A DNA stretch of 64,000 nucleotides, taken from JAFGHJ01 sp964606065 (GTDB taxonomy: Bacteria; Hydrothermota; UBA3072). The stretch is taken from positions 16,018 to 80,017 of the forward strand of contig CAZSEX010000005.1 in NCBI GenBank assembly GCA_964606065.1. Direction: 5' to 3'. The position numbers and the translations under genes were made by a program. Shown here piece by piece: positions 61,439-64,000 of this stretch (position 1 is the stretch's first letter; the number at the start of each line of letters is the position of its first letter). The notes under the pieces are model-generated. The model was not told where the DNA came from, did not search any database, and worked only from the letters and a program-made list of their open reading frames with translations.

Positions 61439-62446
61439 ATGGCTAAAAAAGTTTCACTCACGGGGATAAAACCAACCGGAATGCCGCACATAGGAAACTA
61501 TCTGGGTGCCATAAAGCCGGCATTAAAGCTGGCGGAAGAATACGAATCGAGGTATTTTATAGCTGATTACCACGCTCTGAACGCAGTGAAAGATAAAGAA
61601 AAATTAAAGTCTATGACTTATGAGGTAGCGGCAAGCTGGCTCGCGTGCGGACTGGACCCCGAAAAAAGCCTGCTATACAAACAATCGGATATACGGGAAA
61701 CCTTTGAGCTTACAATCATACTGGCAGCTTTCACTCCGAAAGGACTGATGAACCGGGCTCACGCATACAAAGCTAAAGTGGACGAAAATATCAGCAAAAA
61801 AGAGGATCCTGATGCCAATATAAACATGGGTCTTTTCACCTACCCTGTTTTGATGGCTGCCGATATTCTTCTGTTCGACAGCGATGTTGTCCCCATCGGA
61901 AAAGATCAACAGCAACATCTGGAAATGACAGCAGACATAGCCGAATCGGTAAACAAAAATTATAAAAAAGAGCTTTTTAAAATACCCGCGGCAAAAATGG
62001 GAAAAAGCACCCAGTATATCGTCGGTACCGATGGCAGAAAGATGAGCAAAAGTTACGATAACACCATCGAAATGTTCTTACCGGAAAAAAAACTGAGAAA
62101 AAAAATAATGAAGATCGTCACAAAGCCTGTAAGTATCGAAGCGAAAAAGGATCCAGAAGACTGCAATGTCTTCGAATTATACAAATTATTCGCGACAAAG
62201 AAACAACAGAAAGAATTGGCGGAGAAATATCGCACAGGTGGAATGGCTTATTCTTACGCTAAAGAACAACTTTTCGAAGTAATGAACGAATTTTTAAAAC
62301 CGATGAGAGAAAAATACGAATATTTCATGGACAATAAAGATGAAATAGAAGAAATTTTAAAAACGGGCGCGAGCAAAGCGCGGGAAATCGCGAAGAGAAA
62401 AATAAAATTTTTGAGAAAAGAAATCGGTATAATAAACATCGATTAA
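61439..62446 (+). CDS. trpS: Tryptophan--tRNA ligase
   Basis: A 335-residue class Ic synthetase. The HIGH-like motif is PHIGNYLG (16-23), and the KMSKS loop is KMSKSYDN starting at Lys201. The YFIADYHAL, YPVLMAADILLFDSDVVPIGKDQQQHLEMT and AAKMGKSTQYIVGTDGRKMSKS segments are specific for TrpRS. Its stop codon overlaps the stop of cdd on the other strand (62443-62446), so the two genes converge with no spacer and no obvious terminator. Confidence 0.96.
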   Translation: MAKKVSLTGIKPTGMPHIGNYLGAIKPALKLAEEYESRYFIADYHALNAVKDKEKLKSMTYEVAASWLACGLDPEKSLLYKQSDIRETFELTIILAAFTPKGLMNRAHAYKAKVDENISKKEDPDANINMGLFTYPVLMAADILLFDSDVVPIGKDQQQHLEMTADIAESVNKNYKKELFKIPAAKMGKSTQYIVGTDGRKMSKSYDNTIEMFLPEKKLRKKIMKIVTKPVSIEAKKDPEDCNVFELYKLFATKKQQKELAEKYRTGGMAYSYAKEQLFEVMNEFLKPMREKYEYFMDNKDEIEEILKTGASKAREIAKRKIKFLRKEIGIINID

Positions 62447-62817
62447 AGCTCGAAGGGAAAAGGAAAAAGTTCCTTCAGAGTGGTATTTTTTTTATCCCCC
62501 CGACCGTTAACAAGAACAATATCAATATTTTTTGAAAACTCGGCAAGAAACTGTAAACAGGCTCCGCAGGGAACAATAAAATCCTTACTGTCGGAAGCAA
62601 GAACCAATTCTTCGAAATCTCTCGAGCCATCAAGAATGGCATTTACGGCAGCTACCCTCTCCGCGCAAATAGTCAAAGAATAAGAAGCGTTTTCTATGTT
62701 GAAACCTGTGTAAATTTTATCATTCGCGAGCAGTGCGCATCCCACACGAAAATTCGAATAAGGAGCGTAAGCTCTTTCCTTTGCCTTAACGGCCGCTTCG
62801 ATTAATTCATCTTTCAA
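62443..62817 (-). CDS. cdd: Cytidine deaminase
   Basis: A 124-residue homotetrameric-type zinc deaminase converting cytidine and deoxycytidine to uridine forms. The active site is complete: AYAPYSNFRVGCALL, FNIENASYSLTICAERVAAVNA (zinc Cys and catalytic Glu region) and FIVPCGACLQFLAEF (two zinc Cys). It starts 11 bp inside the end of the upstream Ig-like gene, so the two are coupled. Length is normal. Confidence 0.95.
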   Translation of the reverse strand: MKDELIEAAVKAKERAYAPYSNFRVGCALLANDKIYTGFNIENASYSLTICAERVAAVNAILDGSRDFEELVLASDSKDFIVPCGACLQFLAEFSKNIDIVLVNGRGDKKNTTLKELFPFPFEL

Positions 62818-64000
62818 AATAGTGACTTACCTCCTCTATTTTATTACCTGTTATATCACTAACTTGCTCTGTAATAAAAGCCGTACGACCGAAAAGACTT
62901 ACACGTTTCAAAGAAACAAAACGAACAAAAGTCTGCCCGCATTCGTTCCTTAAGAGCAATTCCCCCTCGACTCTGGGAATATACACAGAACTATCGGTCA
63001 CGCTTTCAGGAGCGATCAACTCGGAAAAAGAAACCTCAAAAGCAGTGCCAAGATTCCTCCATTCCAGAACCTCAGGCACGGTAGTGTCCCGAACACATTC
63101 GGTGCTGTCATAATTACAGAAAAATGTTTTAAATTTTTTTTCAAAAACAACCGAACTGTCTTCTCCGATTTTATTACCATGCAGATCGGAAATACCGCCC
63201 AAAACCTTTATAATATAACGGCTTTCGGGTTCGAGATTATCAACCGGTTTAATAAGAACTTGACCGAAATTAGAACTATCGGGATTTCCGGTGTAATGAA
63301 TCCTTCCGATAAGCAATTTTCTTCCGCTGTTTTCTTCGATGATTTTAAAATTATCAGCGTTAAGAGTAACGGAGTCCACAGCACCGACGGTTATCGAGGT
63401 ATCGGTCATATCCCAGGTATAGTCGTAAATATTCAAAGCGATATTTACGTCGGTCCATACATAATCCGTCGACTTATCTTCAATAAGAAACTTTAAAGAG
63501 GAAACCACAAAAGGCGGAATTTTATCCCCGGCGATTCCTTCCCAATCTCCTTTAGAATTATCATTCCTAAAAGTAACAAAAGGCAAAACCATGCCGTCAT
63601 CGACAGCTTCCCCACCCTTTCCGTCTCCATCGATATCCAGATAGCCACCCTTTAATTTTCTCAGCTCCGTTCCCGATACCTTAAGTATATAAATCGAGTT
63701 GTAATTTAGTCTTTCCAAGGGTTTCAAAATAAGCATGCTTGCTTCTTCGGAAATATCCCATTCTTTTTCGTATGGAATTTCATTCCCGAAAAAATCAAAA
63801 ACCTTTACTCCTCCGGAAGTACTGTCGACTTCACCCTTAAAATGCAGATTAATCCAGCTCGACTCGTCAAATTTCTGAACGCCGACCGAATCAGGATTAT
63901 CGATAAGGTTACCGGTTACAGCCACCGCAGGAACAGCAGGTGTACCGGGTTCAGAGTAACCCGACTTCAGGGGAATGGGAGGAGCCACTTTAGCGCATTC
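62807..64000 (-). CDS. Ig-like-domain (SbsA/Big_5 type) secreted protein, partial
   Basis: About 398 residues are visible, and the frame stays open to the right edge. The GTG at 63988 is therefore probably not the true start: upstream codons read Glu-Cys-Ala-Lys, and the following APPIPLKSGYSEPGTPAVPA resembles the start of mature Ig-like lipoproteins. The body has repeated SbsA-type Ig units: SWINLHFKGEVDSTSGGVKVFDFFGNEIPYE, LILKPLERLNYNSIYILKVSG, and a later RYIIKVLGGISDLHGNKIGEDS. It is probably an envelope or surface protein of unknown role. Its end overlaps cdd by 11 bp. Confidence 0.7.
   Translation of the reverse strand, partial: ECAKVAPPIPLKSGYSEPGTPAVPAVAVTGNLIDNPDSVGVQKFDESSWINLHFKGEVDSTSGGVKVFDFFGNEIPYEKEWDISEEASMLILKPLERLNYNSIYILKVSGTELRKLKGGYLDIDGDGKGGEAVDDGMVLPFVTFRNDNSKGDWEGIAGDKIPPFVVSSLKFLIEDKSTDYVWTDVNIALNIYDYTWDMTDTSITVGAVDSVTLNADNFKIIEENSGRKLLIGRIHYTGNPDSSNFGQVLIKPVDNLEPESRYIIKVLGGISDLHGNKIGEDSSVVFEKKFKTFFCNYDSTECVRDTTVPEVLEWRNLGTAFEVSFSELIAPESVTDSSVYIPRVEGELLLRNECGQTFVRFVSLKRVSLFGRTAFITEQVSDITGNKIEEVSHYFER

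Overview
The window reads as a chromosomal stretch of an uncultured diderm bacterium, probably from a metagenome assembly. Diderm traits are lspA, an ExbB/ExbD/TonB/OmpA-like operon, a PorV-like barrel and TRAP/ABC binding-protein transporters. Several secreted proteins end in type IX secretion-like or FlgD-like C-terminal modules, which points to the FCB superphylum or neighbouring candidate phyla (WOR-3/Cloacimonadota-like). This placement is inference. Three 100-N gaps are each flanked by the same 55 bp on both sides, the mark of a k=55 scaffolder. They are artefacts, and closing them restores intact genes.

Layout. 1-9335 (minus): partial glycerate 2-kinase, clpC with an OsmC-like gene, a barrel-like hypothetical, and an operon TPR-ileS-dksA-like-lspA. 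9724-18578 (plus): a secreted T9SS-type protein, a lexA-dinB SOS operon with a 20-bp perfect operator palindrome, the bifunctional NAD(P)HX repair enzyme, a methyltransferase, a DUF4143 ATPase and a zinc alcohol dehydrogenase. 18675-42116: a carbohydrate region holding a C25-like peptidase with lectin-like repeats, GH115 alpha-glucuronidase, a xylose operon (xylB, ABC permease, binding protein, ATPase, xylA), a divergent two-component system, a TRAP transporter, kduI-kduD, eda and a secreted aldose 1-epimerase. Together these look like a route for glucuronoxylan: debranching outside the cytoplasm, xylose by ABC transport and XylA/XylB, uronates by TRAP and Kdu/Eda. KDG kinase is not in the window.

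42619-47786: rnpA-yidD-yidC-jag-mnmE-queA, without the usual rpmH. 48130-56775 (minus): an eight-gene envelope operon from one strong promoter: FlgD-domain protein, PorV-like barrel with an appended FlgD-like domain, a 1107-residue barrel/TPR fusion, ExbB/TolQ, two ExbD/TolR, TonB and an OmpA-like protein. One ExbD keeps the proton-carrying Asp23; its paralog has Asn23. This is the most interesting system in the window. 56912-59600 (minus): large SRP RNA-dnaX-ybaB-recR, the Bacillus-like order. dnaX carries an in-frame A8 slippery run that would give a 391-residue gamma form. A divergent initiator tRNA follows, then plsY, a DGK1/SEC59-like kinase, trpS, cdd and a partial Ig-like protein.

Intergenic DNA is filled with dispersed repeats: a 9-nt-period family (CTTTGTGGT-like), a hairpin plus AGTTGAATAGTTGAATT family, TAGCG-GTTGGGG hairpins, a composite element with a GTCATTGAGGAGCAAAGCGAC word, and a candidate 270-bp MITE-like insertion abutting the lexA promoter. 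Promoters are sigma70-like (TTGACA, 16-18 bp, TATAAT), and several put the start codon so close to the -10 that the mRNA should be leaderless.
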